Assembly: GCF_001429285.1 (NCBI RefSeq)
Contig: NZ_LMJJ01000043.1
Coordinates: 457,046 to 521,045, forward strand
DNA: 64,000 bases
Reading direction: 5' to 3'
DNA from: Ensifer sp. Root278
GTDB lineage: Bacteria > Pseudomonadota > Alphaproteobacteria > Rhizobiales > Rhizobiaceae
The number at the start of each line of letters is the position of its first letter. Within the stretch, counting starts at the first letter, position 1. Below the pieces are notes generated by a model, which was given only the letters and a program-made list of their open reading frames with translations, ran no database searches and was not told the origin of the DNA. This document shows positions 51,332 to 61,317 of the stretch, one piece after another. Made by a program: the position numbers and the translations under genes.

Positions 51332-52801
51332 ATGTCAGTCGCGGCAGACGAGGAAGCCGGTACGGTGGCCGTGCTCGATGTCGGCAAGACCAATGTGAAG
51401 CTGAACGCGGTCACGGTCGATGGCGTCGTCCTGGAAACGCTGAGTGTGGCCAACCCGGTGCTGCCCGGTCCGCCCTGGCGACATCACGATCTCGCAAGCC
51501 TCTCCGAATGGATCTTCTCTAACCTTGAAGCGCTTGCCAGCCGTCATCCGCTGCAAACCTTCGTCGCCGCCGGTCATGGCTCTGGCGGCGTCCTCGTCGG
51601 CGATGACCCCGATGCGACGGCTGGTGCCGCCCTGCCGATGATCGATTACGAGCAGCCCTTGCCGGAGGCGATCCGGCAAGGCTACGCGCCGCTTGCCGGT
51701 TCCTTCTTCGACCGCGGCAGCGCGATGATGCACAGCGCCACCCATCAGGCGCGCCAGCTCTTTTGGATGCAGGAGCACGCGCCGGGTGCTGTCGATGCTG
51801 CGTGCTGGTATCTGGGCCTGCCGCAGTATTGGGCGTGGCGCCTGTCGGGCGTTGCGGTATCCGAGGCGAGCTTCCTCGGCGCACAGTCGCATCTCTGGAA
51901 CGTTGCCGAACGCCGCTTTGCGCCCATTGTTACCACTCGCAGCTGGCAGCGGTTGATGCCGGATTTCGCCGACGCCTGGCAGGTCCTCGGCCCTGTGCGT
52001 CCGGAGCTTGCCCGCCGCCACGGGCTGCGGGACGGACTGCGGGTGCTGGCGGGCGGCCACGACAGCAGTCTCAATCACTATCGTTATCACGCGGCCGGCT
52101 TGACCGATTTCATCGTCGTTTCGACCGGGACCTGGATCGTCGGCTTTTGCGGCCGCACGGCCCTCGACCGGCTCGACGAGCACCGCGGCATGACGCTGAA
52201 CAGCGACGTCTTCGGCAAACCGCTCGGCGGCGTGCTCACCATGGGCGGGCGCGAGTTTTCGCACGTGGCGGGCAGCGCACCTCCAGCGGCCCCGGTGCCC
52301 GACGATGTCGTGCTCGGCCTGATTGCCAGACGTACCATGGCGCTGCCGTCCTTCGGCGACGACGACGGTCTCTTTCCGGGAAGCGCCGGCCGCGGCCGCA
52401 TCAACGGGCCACCGCCGGAGACGCCGGTCGAGCGCAAGGCGCTGGCGCTGCTTTACTGTTCCCTGCTGACCACGGAATGCGTCGAGGCGTTGGGGCCGGG
52501 GCCGCTGGTCGTGCTCGACGGAAGCTTCCTGCGCGATCCCCTCTATGCCCGCCTCGTTGCGGCGCTCATGCCAAACCGGCGGGTGCGCTTCAATCTCGAT
52601 GCCTACGGCGTGGCCTCCGGCGCCGCACTGCTTGCAAGCGAAGGCCAGCGCCAGCGTCCGGCTCCGCTCTCGCTCGCCGATCCGGGCGACGTTTCGCATC
52701 TTTCGCCAGCTGTCGCCGTCTATGCGTCGCAATGGCGGGCCCGGGCGCGCACCGGGCACAACAACAGTTTCACTCGCGACTTCGAAAGGACATATCGATG
52801 A
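51332..52801 (+). CDS. FGGY-family carbohydrate kinase (rhamnulokinase/fuculokinase-like)
   Basis: 489 residues. Two actin-like ATPase domains: phosphate-1 motif VAVLDVGKTNVKLNAV (~12-27), catalytic Asp in LAGGHDSSLNHY (~240), adenosine motif TGTWIVGF and C-terminal GPLVVLDGSFLRDPLYARLVAAL. The GKTN variant of the usual GTTS/GTQS is shared with rhamnulokinase-like members. It phosphorylates a ketose, probably at C1, to make a substrate for the class II aldolase encoded next (4-base overlap). GGGAGGG lies upstream of the ATG. Confidence 0.85.
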   Translation: MSVAADEEAGTVAVLDVGKTNVKLNAVTVDGVVLETLSVANPVLPGPPWRHHDLASLSEWIFSNLEALASRHPLQTFVAAGHGSGGVLVGDDPDATAGAALPMIDYEQPLPEAIRQGYAPLAGSFFDRGSAMMHSATHQARQLFWMQEHAPGAVDAACWYLGLPQYWAWRLSGVAVSEASFLGAQSHLWNVAERRFAPIVTTRSWQRLMPDFADAWQVLGPVRPELARRHGLRDGLRVLAGGHDSSLNHYRYHAAGLTDFIVVSTGTWIVGFCGRTALDRLDEHRGMTLNSDVFGKPLGGVLTMGGREFSHVAGSAPPAAPVPDDVVLGLIARRTMALPSFGDDDGLFPGSAGRGRINGPPPETPVERKALALLYCSLLTTECVEALGPGPLVVLDGSFLRDPLYARLVAALMPNRRVRFNLDAYGVASGAALLASEGQRQRPAPLSLADPGDVSHLSPAVAVYASQWRARARTGHNNSFTRDFERTYR

Positions 52802-53493
52802 CCAAGACAGACACGCTGTCGTTCCGCCGCGAGATGGTGGACATCTGCCGGCGGATGAATTCGAGCGGCATCAACCAGGGCACTGCGGGCAACATTTCGC
52901 TGCGCACCGATACGGGTTTCCTGATCACGCCCTCGTCGCTGCCCTATGAGACGATGCAGCCCGAAGATCTTGTCGAGATGGATTTCGACGGCACCTATGT
53001 TGGCCTTCGTCCTTCGTCGGAATGGCGCTTCCACCGTGATATCCTGAGGGAACGCACGGATATCAACGTCGTGCTGCATTGCCATTCGGTCTATGCGACG
53101 ACGCTTGCCTGCCATCACAAGACCATTCCCAGTTTCCACTACATGACCGGCATTGCCGGTGGCACGACGATCCGCTGTGCCGAATATGCGACCTTCGGCA
53201 CCCAGGCGCTCTCCGACAACGCGCTGGTGGCGCTCAAGGACCGCGTTGCCTGCCTGCTTGGCCAGCACGGCCAGATCTCACTCGGCAAAACGCTCGAATC
53301 CGCCCTGTGGCTGGCCATCGAGATCGAGACTCTGTCGCGCATGTATGTCCAGGCGTTGACGCTCGGCGAGCCGCCGGTCCTTCCCGATGACGAGATGGAG
53401 CGGGTCATCGCCCAGATGCGTCGCATGAGCTACGGCCAGGCACCGGATGGCGAGGGCGTCAACGACGTCGCCCGCCCCCGTGCTGCAGTTTGA
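52798..53493 (+). CDS. Class II aldolase (fuculose-phosphate aldolase family)
   Basis: 231 residues of the zinc aldolase/adducin family. Catalytic Glu in PSSEWRFHRDIL (~78-89), zinc ligands HCH in VVLHCHSVYATTLA (~97-110), and the third His in LLGQHGQISLG, where QHG replaces the common NHG. It cleaves a 1-phosphorylated ketose or equivalent into dihydroxyacetone phosphate and an aldehyde. ATG overlaps the kinase stop. The pair kinase-aldolase fixes the logic of the pathway: phosphorylate, then split. Confidence 0.88.
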   Translation: MTKTDTLSFRREMVDICRRMNSSGINQGTAGNISLRTDTGFLITPSSLPYETMQPEDLVEMDFDGTYVGLRPSSEWRFHRDILRERTDINVVLHCHSVYATTLACHHKTIPSFHYMTGIAGGTTIRCAEYATFGTQALSDNALVALKDRVACLLGQHGQISLGKTLESALWLAIEIETLSRMYVQALTLGEPPVLPDDEMERVIAQMRRMSYGQAPDGEGVNDVARPRAAV

Positions 53494-53586
53494 GACATCG
53501 TCTGAGACTTGCATGAGCCGCCTTGTTCACCCGGTGCCGCGACGGTATCAGGGAGAGCGAGCGCGGCAGATGCAAGGAGCAAGGCC

Positions 53587-54144
53587 ATGTCGAACGATCA
53601 CGCGTCCGAGGCTGTTGTCCGCCTGGCATTTCCCGGTTCCATCGTGGTGATGGGTGTATCCGGTACCGGCAAGACCTCGGTCGGTGAGGCTATCGCAGCT
53701 GCCTGCGGTTACCGCTTCGTCGAGGGTGATGCGCTGCATCCGGAGGAAAACATCCGCAAGATGTCGGCGGGTATTCCGCTCGCCGATGCGGACCGCTGGC
53801 CGTGGCTGAAGGAGATCGGCCGACAGCTCGCGTCGAGTGATGCGCCGGTAGTCGTCTCCTGCTCGGCGCTGAAGCGCAGTTATCGCGATCTGCTGCGCGA
53901 GAGCGCCGGCAGGTCCATTGCTTTTGTCTATCTCCACGGCGATCGCGATGTTCTTGTCGGGCGGATGCAGCGCCGAACGGGACATTTCATGCCCGCCTCT
54001 CTGCTCGACACGCAGCTCGCGACGCTAGAAGACCCTGTCGGCGAGCCTTTGACCGTAACCGTGGACATCGAGCCTCCGACGCAGGCCGTGATCAATGAGG
54101 TGCTCGCTCAGCTTGTGGGACTTGCGAATTGGGGGGGCACCTGA
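53587..54144 (+). CDS. gntK: Gluconokinase-like P-loop kinase
   Basis: 185 residues from ATG 53587 with AAGGAG seven bases upstream. GntK pattern: P-loop GVSGTGKTSVG (~22-32), FVEGDALHPEENIRKMSAGIPLADADRWPWL, SCSALKRSYRDLLR and TGHFMPASLLDTQLATLE. GntK makes 6-phosphogluconate from gluconate and ATP. Here it follows a sugar operon whose substrate is unknown, 93 bases after the aldolase gene, so it may instead phosphorylate another sugar acid or polyol of that route. The gap that follows (54145-54411) holds no gene or clear repeat. Confidence 0.83.
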   Translation: MSNDHASEAVVRLAFPGSIVVMGVSGTGKTSVGEAIAAACGYRFVEGDALHPEENIRKMSAGIPLADADRWPWLKEIGRQLASSDAPVVVSCSALKRSYRDLLRESAGRSIAFVYLHGDRDVLVGRMQRRTGHFMPASLLDTQLATLEDPVGEPLTVTVDIEPPTQAVINEVLAQLVGLANWGGT

Positions 54145-54411
54145 GCGTGGTACGATCCAAAACGGACGTGGCGCGCGAGCGCCCGGTGACCGCCTCACGC
54201 ACAGGATGCAATCGGTGGGCGCCTCCGGATTTTCATATCGTGCTTGGCTTCGCCCCTCTTTGGAAGGAAATTAGCGGAACGCGGTGCTATCGTCCGACCA
54301 TGTCGCGGCGTTGATATCATTGCATTCGCCGCGATCCGCGTAGAGGATGGAGCGTTATCGTACGGCCGCTGTGGGAGGAGACCGCGCGGCAGGCACGATG
54401 GGAGGATAAAC

Positions 54412-55575
54412 ATGTTTCAGGGCGGATTGAGCTTCGCACTTGGCGAGGACATCGACGCATTGCGCGAGAGCGTGCGGCGCTTCGCAATGGACCGCATCGC
54501 GCCATTGGCGGATGAAACCGATCGCAACAACGCGTTTCCGATGCAGCTCTGGCGCGAGATGGGCGAACTCGGCCTGCTCGGCATCACCGCTGGCGAGGAG
54601 CATGGCGGTGCCGGCATGGGCTATCTCGCCCATTGTGTGGCGATGGAGGAGATCAGCCGCGCGTCGGCCTCGGTCGGCCTCAGCTACGGCGCCCACTCCA
54701 ATCTTTGCGTCAACCAGATCAACCGCAACGGCAATGACGACCAGAAGGCGCGTTACCTGCCGAAGCTGATCTCCGGCGAATTTGTCGGCGCGCTTGCGAT
54801 GTCGGAGCCCGGCGCCGGCTCGGACGTCGTCTCGATGACGCTGAGGGCCGACAAGCGCGGTGACCGCTATGTGCTCAACGGCAACAAGATGTGGATCACC
54901 AATGGCCCCGACGCCGACGTGCTCGTCGTCTATGCCAAGACCGATCCGGCGGCCGGTCCGCGCGGCATCACCGCATTCCTGGTCGAAAAAGGCTATGCCG
55001 GATTTTCCACCGGCCAGAAGCTCGACAAGCTCGGCATGCGCGGTTCCAACACCTGCGAGCTGATCTTTAAAGACTGCGAGGTGCCCGAGGAAAACGTGCT
55101 CGGCACCATCGGCGGCGGCGTCCGGGTTTTGATGTCCGGGCTCGACTACGAGCGCGTGGTGCTGTCGGCCGGTCCCCTCGGTATCATGGCCGCTTGCCTT
55201 GATGTCGTCGTCCCCTATCTGCATGAGCGCAAGCAGTTCGGCCAGGCGATCGGCGAATTCCAGCTGATGCAGGGCAAGCTCGCGGACATGTATGTGACGG
55301 CAAATGCGGCACGCGCCTATGTCTATGCGGTGGCAGCCGCCTGCGATCGTGGCGAGACGACGCGCAAGGATGCGGCGGGTTGCATCCTCTACGCGGCCGA
55401 GAAGGCGACGGCGCTCGCGCTCGAGGCGATCCAGGCGCTGGGCGGCAACGGTTATACCAACGACTACCCGGCGGGTCGTCTGCTGCGCGACGCCAAGCTC
55501 TACGAGATCGGTGCAGGCACCAGCGAGATCCGCCGCATGCTGATCGGCCGGGAACTGTTCACCGAGACGAGCTAG
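54412..55575 (+). CDS. liuA: Isovaleryl-CoA dehydrogenase
   Basis: 387 residues, acyl-CoA dehydrogenase fold. It oxidises isovaleryl-CoA to 3-methylcrotonyl-CoA with FAD, in leucine breakdown. Marks: [27 protein letters not shown] (FAD), [17 protein letters not shown], and Glu in [15 protein letters not shown], the catalytic-base position of isovaleryl-CoA dehydrogenases rather than that of short-chain enzymes. The ATG has GGGAGGA upstream. It opens the leucine operon, which contains the next pathway enzymes in order. No regulator of the LiuR type is adjacent. Confidence 0.92.
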   Translation: MFQGGLSFALGEDIDALRESVRRFAMDRIAPLADETDRNNAFPMQLWREMGELGLLGITAGEEHGGAGMGYLAHCVAMEEISRASASVGLSYGAHSNLCVNQINRNGNDDQKARYLPKLISGEFVGALAMSEPGAGSDVVSMTLRADKRGDRYVLNGNKMWITNGPDADVLVVYAKTDPAAGPRGITAFLVEKGYAGFSTGQKLDKLGMRGSNTCELIFKDCEVPEENVLGTIGGGVRVLMSGLDYERVVLSAGPLGIMAACLDVVVPYLHERKQFGQAIGEFQLMQGKLADMYVTANAARAYVYAVAAACDRGETTRKDAAGCILYAAEKATALALEAIQALGGNGYTNDYPAGRLLRDAKLYEIGAGTSEIRRMLIGRELFTETS

Positions 55576-55621
55576 AGCGGGATGAGACGAAAGCGGCCGA
55601 ACTCGATCCTATGAGGACCTC

Positions 55622-57229
55622 ATGACCGTTCTGAAATCTCACATCTCACCGTCCTCCGAAACGTTCAGGGCCAATCAGGCGGCCATGGCCGAGGCGATCG
55701 TGACGGTCGAGGAGGCTGTGAAGCTTGCGGCCGGCGGCGGCGGCGAAACCGCGCGCGAGCGCCATGTCAGTCGAGGCAAGCTTCTGCCGCGCGACCGGGT
55801 GGCCAATCTCATCGATCCCGCAACGCCGTTCCTCGAAGTCGGCATGACGGCCGCGCACGGCATGTACAATGGCGATGCGCCGGCGGCCGGACTGATCACC
55901 GGCATCGGCCGGGTGTCGGGCCGCGAATGCATGATCGTCTGCAACGATCCGACGGTCAAAGGCGGTACCTACTATCCGCTGACGGTGAAGAAGCACCTGC
56001 GCGCGCAGGAGATCGCCGCGGAAAACCATCTGCCTTGCATCTATCTCGTTGACTCCGGCGGCGCCAATCTGCCGAACCAGGACGAGGTTTTCCCGGACAG
56101 GGATCACTTCGGCCGGATCTTCTACAACCAGGCCAACATGTCGGCTGCCGGCATTCCACAGATCGCTGTGGTGATGGGATCGTGCACAGCCGGCGGCGCC
56201 TACGTGCCGGCGATGTCCGACGAAACGATCATCGTCGAGGGCCAGGGTACGATCTTTCTCGCCGGCCCGCCGCTCGTCAGGGCGGCGACCGGCGAGGTGG
56301 TCTCGGCGGAGGATCTCGGCGGCGCCGATGTGCATACCCGCCTTTCCGGCGTGGCCGATCACTTGGCGCGTGACGACGCCCACGCGCTGGCGCTGGCGCG
56401 TCGGGCTGTCGCCGCGCTCAACCGGCACAAGCCGCTGTCGGTCGAACTCACGGCATCTGAACCGCCGCTCTACGATCCGCACGAAATTGCCGGCATCGTG
56501 CCTTCCGATCTGCGCACGCCCTACGATATCCGCGAGGTCATCGCCCGCGTCGTCGACGGCTCCCGTTTCGACGAGTTCAAGGCGCGCTACGGTACGACGC
56601 TCGTCTGCGGCTTCGCCCATGTCCATGGCATTCCGGTCGGCATCATCGCCAACAACGGCGTGCTGTTCTCCGAATCCGCACTGAAGGGCGCGCATTTCGT
56701 CGAGCTCTGTGCCCAGCGCAAAATTCCGCTCGTGTTCCTGCAGAACATCACCGGCTTCATGGTCGGGCGGAAGTACGAGACGGAAGGCATAGCCAAGCAC
56801 GGCGCCAAGCTGGTGACGGCGGTGGCGACGGCGCGGGTACCGAAGGTGACCATGCTCGTCGGCGGCTCCTTCGGCGCGGGCAATTACGGCATGTGCGGCC
56901 GCGCCTTTTCGCCGCGCTTCCTCTGGACTTGGCCGAACAGCCGTATCTCTGTCATGGGCGGCGAACAGGCGGCCGGTGTGTTGACGACGGTGCGCAGCGA
57001 GGCGCTGAAGCGGGCGGGCACGCCCTGGAGCGAAGAGGAGGAGGCGCGTTTCCGCCAGCCGATCCTCGATCTCTTCGAGCGCCAGAGCCATCCGCTCTAT
57101 GCCTCGGCAAGACTTTGGGACGACGGTGTCGTCGATCCGCGCAAGACGCGCGATGTGCTGGGCCTGTCGCTTTCGGCAGCGCTCAACGCGCCGATCGAAG
57201 ACACGCGCTTCGGCCTCTTCAGGATGTAG
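55622..57229 (+). CDS. liuB: Methylcrotonyl-CoA carboxylase, beta (carboxyltransferase) subunit
   Basis: 535 residues with N- and C-terminal carboxyltransferase domains. It transfers CO2 from biotin to 3-methylcrotonyl-CoA. Marks: [48 protein letters not shown], the oxyanion Gly-Gly blocks [15 protein letters not shown] and [16 protein letters not shown]. The NLPNQ-VFPD loop separates it from propionyl-CoA carboxylase. Located 46 bases after the dehydrogenase gene. Confidence 0.95.
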   Translation: MTVLKSHISPSSETFRANQAAMAEAIVTVEEAVKLAAGGGGETARERHVSRGKLLPRDRVANLIDPATPFLEVGMTAAHGMYNGDAPAAGLITGIGRVSGRECMIVCNDPTVKGGTYYPLTVKKHLRAQEIAAENHLPCIYLVDSGGANLPNQDEVFPDRDHFGRIFYNQANMSAAGIPQIAVVMGSCTAGGAYVPAMSDETIIVEGQGTIFLAGPPLVRAATGEVVSAEDLGGADVHTRLSGVADHLARDDAHALALARRAVAALNRHKPLSVELTASEPPLYDPHEIAGIVPSDLRTPYDIREVIARVVDGSRFDEFKARYGTTLVCGFAHVHGIPVGIIANNGVLFSESALKGAHFVELCAQRKIPLVFLQNITGFMVGRKYETEGIAKHGAKLVTAVATARVPKVTMLVGGSFGAGNYGMCGRAFSPRFLWTWPNSRISVMGGEQAAGVLTTVRSEALKRAGTPWSEEEEARFRQPILDLFERQSHPLYASARLWDDGVVDPRKTRDVLGLSLSAALNAPIEDTRFGLFRM

Positions 57230-57239
57230 GGATGAGCTG

Positions 57240-57623
57240 ATGAAGCGCGAGAACATCAACGCCAAGAATGCACCTCAACCGCGCGGCGGCTATTCGCAGG
57301 CCGTGCGCCTTGAAGATTTCGAGCGCCTGCTCTTTGTCAGCGGCCAGGTGCCGCTGACGGCCGAAGACGCATTGCCGGAGGGTTTCGAGGCGCAGGCGCG
57401 CCAGGTCTGGGCGAACATTGACGCCCAGCTGACGGCGGCGGGTATGACGAAGTCCGACATCGTCAAGGTGACGGTCCTGCTTGCCGACCGCCAGTACACC
57501 ATGGCCAACCGTGCTGCCCGCCAGGAATATCTGGGCGCGCTCGCACCCGCCATGACCGTGGCGATCGCCGGCATTTTCGATGCCGGCTGGTTGCTCGAAA
57601 TCGATGTGATCGCTGCGCGATAG
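57240..57623 (+). CDS. Rid-family protein lacking the RidA arginine
   Basis: 127 residues, RidA/YjgF fold: PRGGYSQAVRLEDFERLLFVSGQVPLT, ANIDAQLTAAGMTKSDIVKVTVLLAD and the C-terminal LLEIDVIAAR. RidA hydrolyses reactive imines such as 2-aminoacrylate. The active-site Arg of true RidA, normally in a PARS block, is replaced: here the block reads PAMT. It therefore belongs to another Rid subgroup and probably lacks that activity. It sits between the beta and alpha subunit genes of methylcrotonyl-CoA carboxylase, 10 and 15 bases from them, so it is co-transcribed. Confidence 0.83.
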   Translation: MKRENINAKNAPQPRGGYSQAVRLEDFERLLFVSGQVPLTAEDALPEGFEAQARQVWANIDAQLTAAGMTKSDIVKVTVLLADRQYTMANRAARQEYLGALAPAMTVAIAGIFDAGWLLEIDVIAAR

Positions 57624-57638
57624 GGGCCGAGGATGCCG

Positions 57639-59627
57639 ATGTTTTCCAAACTCCTGATTGCCAATCGCGGTGAGATCGCCTGCCGGGTGATGCGTACCGC
57701 CAAGCGCCTCGGCATTCGCACGGTCGCCGTCTATTCCGATGCTGATGTCGGCGCGCTGCACGTGGCACTTGCCGACGAAGCGATCCGCATCGGCTCAGCC
57801 CCGGCCCTCGAAAGCTATCTGTCGGCCGAGCGCATCATCGCTGCCGCACGCGCGGTCGGTGCGGATGCGATCCACCCGGGATATGGTTTCCTCTCGGAGA
57901 ATGCCGATTTCGCCGACGCCGTCGAGGCGGCCGGGATCACCTTCGTCGGGCCATCCGCGCGGGCGATCCGCGCCATGGGTCTGAAGGATGCCGCCAAGGC
58001 GCTGATGGAGCAGTCCGGCGTGCCGGTCGTTCCCGGTTACCACGGCGAGCGGCAGGATGCCGACTTCCTCGCGGAAGAAGCCGTGAATGTCGGCTATCCG
58101 GTGCTGATCAAGGCGCGCGCCGGCGGCGGCGGCAAGGGCATGCGGCGCGTCGACAGCGCCACCGAGTTTCCGGCCGCGCTCGAGGCGGCGCGCCGTGAGG
58201 CGGAAGCCGCCTTCGGCGATGGTTCGGTGCTGATCGAGAAATACCTGACGAAACCCCGGCATATCGAAGTCCAGGTCTTCGGCGACCGGCACGGCAATAT
58301 CCTGCACCTCTTCGAGCGCGACTGCTCGCTGCAGCGCCGCCACCAGAAAGTGATCGAGGAAGCGCCGGCCCCCGGCATGACCGCGGAAGTGCGGCGCGCC
58401 ATGGGCGATGCTGCGGTTCGGGCAGCGCAGGCGATCGGCTATGTCGGCGCCGGCACCGTCGAATTCATCGCTGACGTGACGGACGGGCTCTGGCCGGACC
58501 AGTTCTATTTCATGGAGATGAACACCCGTTTGCAGGTGGAGCATCCGGTGACGGAGGCGATCACCGGTATCGATCTCGTCGAGTGGCAGTTGCGCGCCGC
58601 CGCCGGCGAAGCGCTGCCGAAACGGCAGAGCGAGATCGGCATCGACGGCTGGGCGTTCGAAGCCCGCATCTATGCGGAAGACCCATCTCGCGGCTTCCTG
58701 CCGGCGACCGGGCGGCTGACGACGCTGAGCTTTCCGGAAGATGGCGTGCGTGTCGATGCCGGTGTCCGGCAAGGCGACCGGATCACGCCATTCTATGATC
58801 CGCTGATCGCCAAGCTGATCGTTCATGGCCCGAACCGTTCGGCAGCGCTGGCAAAGCTCGAAAGCGCATTGAGGGCGTGCCGCATCGGCGGCACGGTCAC
58901 CAATCTCGACTTTCTGGCGCGTCTTGCCGCCGAGCCGGATTTTCGCGCCGGGCATCCCGATACCGGCCTCATCGACCGTTCCATCGATCAGCTCACGGCA
59001 ACGAAGGCGCCAAGCGATGCGGCGCTGGCGCTGGCGGCGATCGTCTCCACCGGCGCCCTGCTGCCGGATGGATCTGCCGATCCGTGGTCGTCACTCGGCC
59101 ATTGGCAGATCTGGGGCGACGCCAGCAGGAACGTCACGATCGAGCACGCAGGCGGCCGGGCGATTGTGACGCTCGCCGCCCGCGGCCGCGACCAGTTTGC
59201 GGTCCACACCGGAACGGCGGCTCTGCCTGTGGTGATCCTCGACCGGTTTACCGACGGCGCCCGCGCCGAGATCTCCGGAGCGCAGCATGAGTTCCGCTTC
59301 CTGCGCGAAGGCGAGCAGATCACCCTGTTCCTCAACGGTGACACTTACGTCCTGCGCCTGCCCGACGCGCTTGGCACTGGTCATTCCAGCGAGGTGGCCG
59401 ACGACGAGGTTTCGGCGCCGATGCCCGGTATCGTCAAGCTCGTCCGGGTCCGCCCCGGTGATACGGTCGAAAAGGGGCAGGCGCTCGCCGTCATGGAAGC
59501 GATGAAGATGGAGCTTACGCTGTCCGCCTCGCGTGCCGGCGTGGTCGAGAGCGTACTGGTCAGTGAAGGCGAACAGGTGAGCGCCGGCGCCGTGCTGGTG
59601 ATGCTCCAGCCGGAGAGCGCAGAATGA
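57639..59627 (+). CDS. liuD: Methylcrotonyl-CoA carboxylase, alpha (biotin) subunit
   Basis: 662 residues. Biotin carboxylase domain at about 1-450 (FSKLLIANRGEIACRVMRTAKRLG, ATP-grasp KARAGGGGKGMRRV, FMEMNTRLQVEHPVTE) and a biotin carrier domain at the end with the biotin Lys about residue 623 in EAMKMELT. A linker domain spans about 455-580. It carboxylates biotin with bicarbonate and ATP for the beta subunit. ATG 57639 is preferred to 57633 because GAGG stands 6 bases before it. Confidence 0.94.
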   Translation: MFSKLLIANRGEIACRVMRTAKRLGIRTVAVYSDADVGALHVALADEAIRIGSAPALESYLSAERIIAAARAVGADAIHPGYGFLSENADFADAVEAAGITFVGPSARAIRAMGLKDAAKALMEQSGVPVVPGYHGERQDADFLAEEAVNVGYPVLIKARAGGGGKGMRRVDSATEFPAALEAARREAEAAFGDGSVLIEKYLTKPRHIEVQVFGDRHGNILHLFERDCSLQRRHQKVIEEAPAPGMTAEVRRAMGDAAVRAAQAIGYVGAGTVEFIADVTDGLWPDQFYFMEMNTRLQVEHPVTEAITGIDLVEWQLRAAAGEALPKRQSEIGIDGWAFEARIYAEDPSRGFLPATGRLTTLSFPEDGVRVDAGVRQGDRITPFYDPLIAKLIVHGPNRSAALAKLESALRACRIGGTVTNLDFLARLAAEPDFRAGHPDTGLIDRSIDQLTATKAPSDAALALAAIVSTGALLPDGSADPWSSLGHWQIWGDASRNVTIEHAGGRAIVTLAARGRDQFAVHTGTAALPVVILDRFTDGARAEISGAQHEFRFLREGEQITLFLNGDTYVLRLPDALGTGHSSEVADDEVSAPMPGIVKLVRVRPGDTVEKGQALAVMEAMKMELTLSASRAGVVESVLVSEGEQVSAGAVLVMLQPESAE

Positions 59628-60493
59628 GCGGAGCGGTGCCTGAGCACGTGACGATCGTCGAAATGGCGCCACGTGACGGGCTGCAGAATGAAAGCCGTAT
59701 CGTTGCGACTGCCGACAAGATCCGCCTCGTCGATCTGCTATCCGACTGCGGCTATGAGCGGATCGAGGTGACGAGCTTCGTCAGCCCGAAATGGGTGCCG
59801 CAGATGGCCGACGCCGCCGAGGTGATGGCCGGCATTGTCAGGCGACCCGGTACGCGCTACGCCGTGCTGACTCCCAATATGCGCGGGCTTGAGGCAGCAC
59901 TTGAAGCTGGCGCCGACGAGGTGGCGATCTTCGCCTCCGCTTCCGAAACCTTCTCGCAGAAGAACATCAATTGCTCGATCGCCGAAAGCATCGCGCGGTT
60001 TCGCCCGATTGCCGACGCCTGCCGTGAGCGCGGGCTTCTGCTGCGCGGCTATGTCAGTTGCGTGGTCGAATGCCCCTATGAGGGGGCGATCGCGCCGGCC
60101 AGTGCCGCCGATGTCGCCGGCCTGCTCGATGATCTCGGCTGCTATGAGATCAGTCTTGGCGACACGATCGGTCGCGGCAAACCGGAGGCGGTGGACGCGA
60201 TGCTGGCTGCAGTGCTGGAGCGCATTCGGTCCGAGCGGCTTGCCGGACATTTCCATGATACGTGCGGCCGCGCGCTCGAAAATATCGCCGTGGCGCTCGA
60301 CCGCGGTTTGCGGGTCTTCGATACCTCGGCCGGCGGTCTCGGCGGATGTCCCTATGCGCCGGGAGCGGCCGGCAATGTCGACACGCTCGCCGTCAACGCC
60401 TTCGTCACCGGCAAGGGGTTCTCGACTGGCCTCGACACGGCGAAGCTCGAACAGGCCGCCGCTTTCGCGCGGACCTTGAGGACAAGATCATGA
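59624..60493 (+). CDS. liuE: Hydroxymethylglutaryl-CoA lyase
   Basis: 289 residues, DRE-TIM barrel. It splits HMG-CoA into acetoacetate and acetyl-CoA, the last step of the pathway. Marks: EMAPRDGLQNES (metal and catalytic Arg-Asp), ASETFSQKNINCS, GYVSCVVECPYEG, HFHDTCGRALEN and the signature FDTSAGGLGGCPYAPGAAGN with the active-site Cys. ATG overlaps the previous stop, and the next gene overlaps its stop. Confidence 0.94.
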   Translation: MSGAVPEHVTIVEMAPRDGLQNESRIVATADKIRLVDLLSDCGYERIEVTSFVSPKWVPQMADAAEVMAGIVRRPGTRYAVLTPNMRGLEAALEAGADEVAIFASASETFSQKNINCSIAESIARFRPIADACRERGLLLRGYVSCVVECPYEGAIAPASAADVAGLLDDLGCYEISLGDTIGRGKPEAVDAMLAAVLERIRSERLAGHFHDTCGRALENIAVALDRGLRVFDTSAGGLGGCPYAPGAAGNVDTLAVNAFVTGKGFSTGLDTAKLEQAAAFARTLRTRS

Positions 60494-61275
60494 CCCTCGA
60501 AACGATCCGGATCGCGACCGACGCACGCGGGGTCGCGCGGCTGACTTTGGCACTACCGCAGAAGCACAATGCGCTTTCGGCGAAGATGATCGGCGAACTT
60601 ACCGAAGCCGCTCATTCGCTTTCGGACGATCGCTCGGTCCGGGCCGTCATACTGGAAGCCGAAGGCCGCAGCTTCTGCGCCGGCGGCGATCTCGGCTGGA
60701 TGCGTGAGCAGTTCGATGCCGATCGGGCGACGCGGGTCGCCGAGGCGACGCGTCTGGCGATGATGTTCAAGGCGCTGAACGAGATCGCCAAGCCGGTGAT
60801 CGGCCGCCTGCATGGCAACGCCTTTGGCGGCGGCGTCGGCCTCATGAGCATCTGCGATGCGGCCGTCGCTTCGGCCGACGCCAAATTTGGTTTGACGGAG
60901 ACGCGTCTCGGCCTGATCCCGGCCACCATCAGCCCCTATGTCGTCGCCCGGATCGGCGAGGGCAAGGCGCGGCCGTTGTTCATGTCCGCCCGCCTGTTCG
61001 GCGCTGAGGAGGCGCGCGCCCTGGGGCTGGCCACGGTCGTTGCTGCGGCAGATGCCCTGGATGCGGCGGTCGAAGCGGAGATCGAGCCCTATCTGGCAGT
61101 GGCGCCCGAGGCGACCGGTCGGGCCAAACGGTTGGCCCGTTCGCTTGGACCACCGATCACCGGGGACACCATTGCCGCGACCATCGAGCAGCTTGCTGAT
61201 TGCTGGGAATCCGACGAGGCCCGCGAAGGTGTCGGCGCTTTCTTTGACAAGCGCGAGCCATCCTGGCGGCAATAG
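60490..61275 (+). CDS. liuC: Methylglutaconyl-CoA hydratase (enoyl-CoA hydratase family)
   Basis: 261 residues of the crotonase family. Oxyanion-hole blocks AEGRSFCAGGDLGWM and GNAFGGGVGLMSICDAAVA, followed by KFGLTETRLGLIPATISPYV. In this operon it would hydrate 3-methylglutaconyl-CoA to HMG-CoA, the one step not otherwise supplied. FGLTETRLGL with Glu in the second acidic position fits the AUH/LiuC group. Coupled by a 4-base overlap to the lyase gene. Last gene of the leucine operon. Confidence 0.88.
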   Translation: MTLETIRIATDARGVARLTLALPQKHNALSAKMIGELTEAAHSLSDDRSVRAVILEAEGRSFCAGGDLGWMREQFDADRATRVAEATRLAMMFKALNEIAKPVIGRLHGNAFGGGVGLMSICDAAVASADAKFGLTETRLGLIPATISPYVVARIGEGKARPLFMSARLFGAEEARALGLATVVAAADALDAAVEAEIEPYLAVAPEATGRAKRLARSLGPPITGDTIAATIEQLADCWESDEAREGVGAFFDKREPSWRQ

Positions 61276-61317
61276 GCTTTCCTTGAAATGGGCGCCTTTT
61301 GAGCTTATTTTGATTAC

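Noticed and set aside
55646..57265. 539-codon minus-strand frame opposite the carboxylase beta subunit
   Set aside because: Same reason: long antisense frame caused by GC-rich third positions; the plus-strand protein matches its family end to end.
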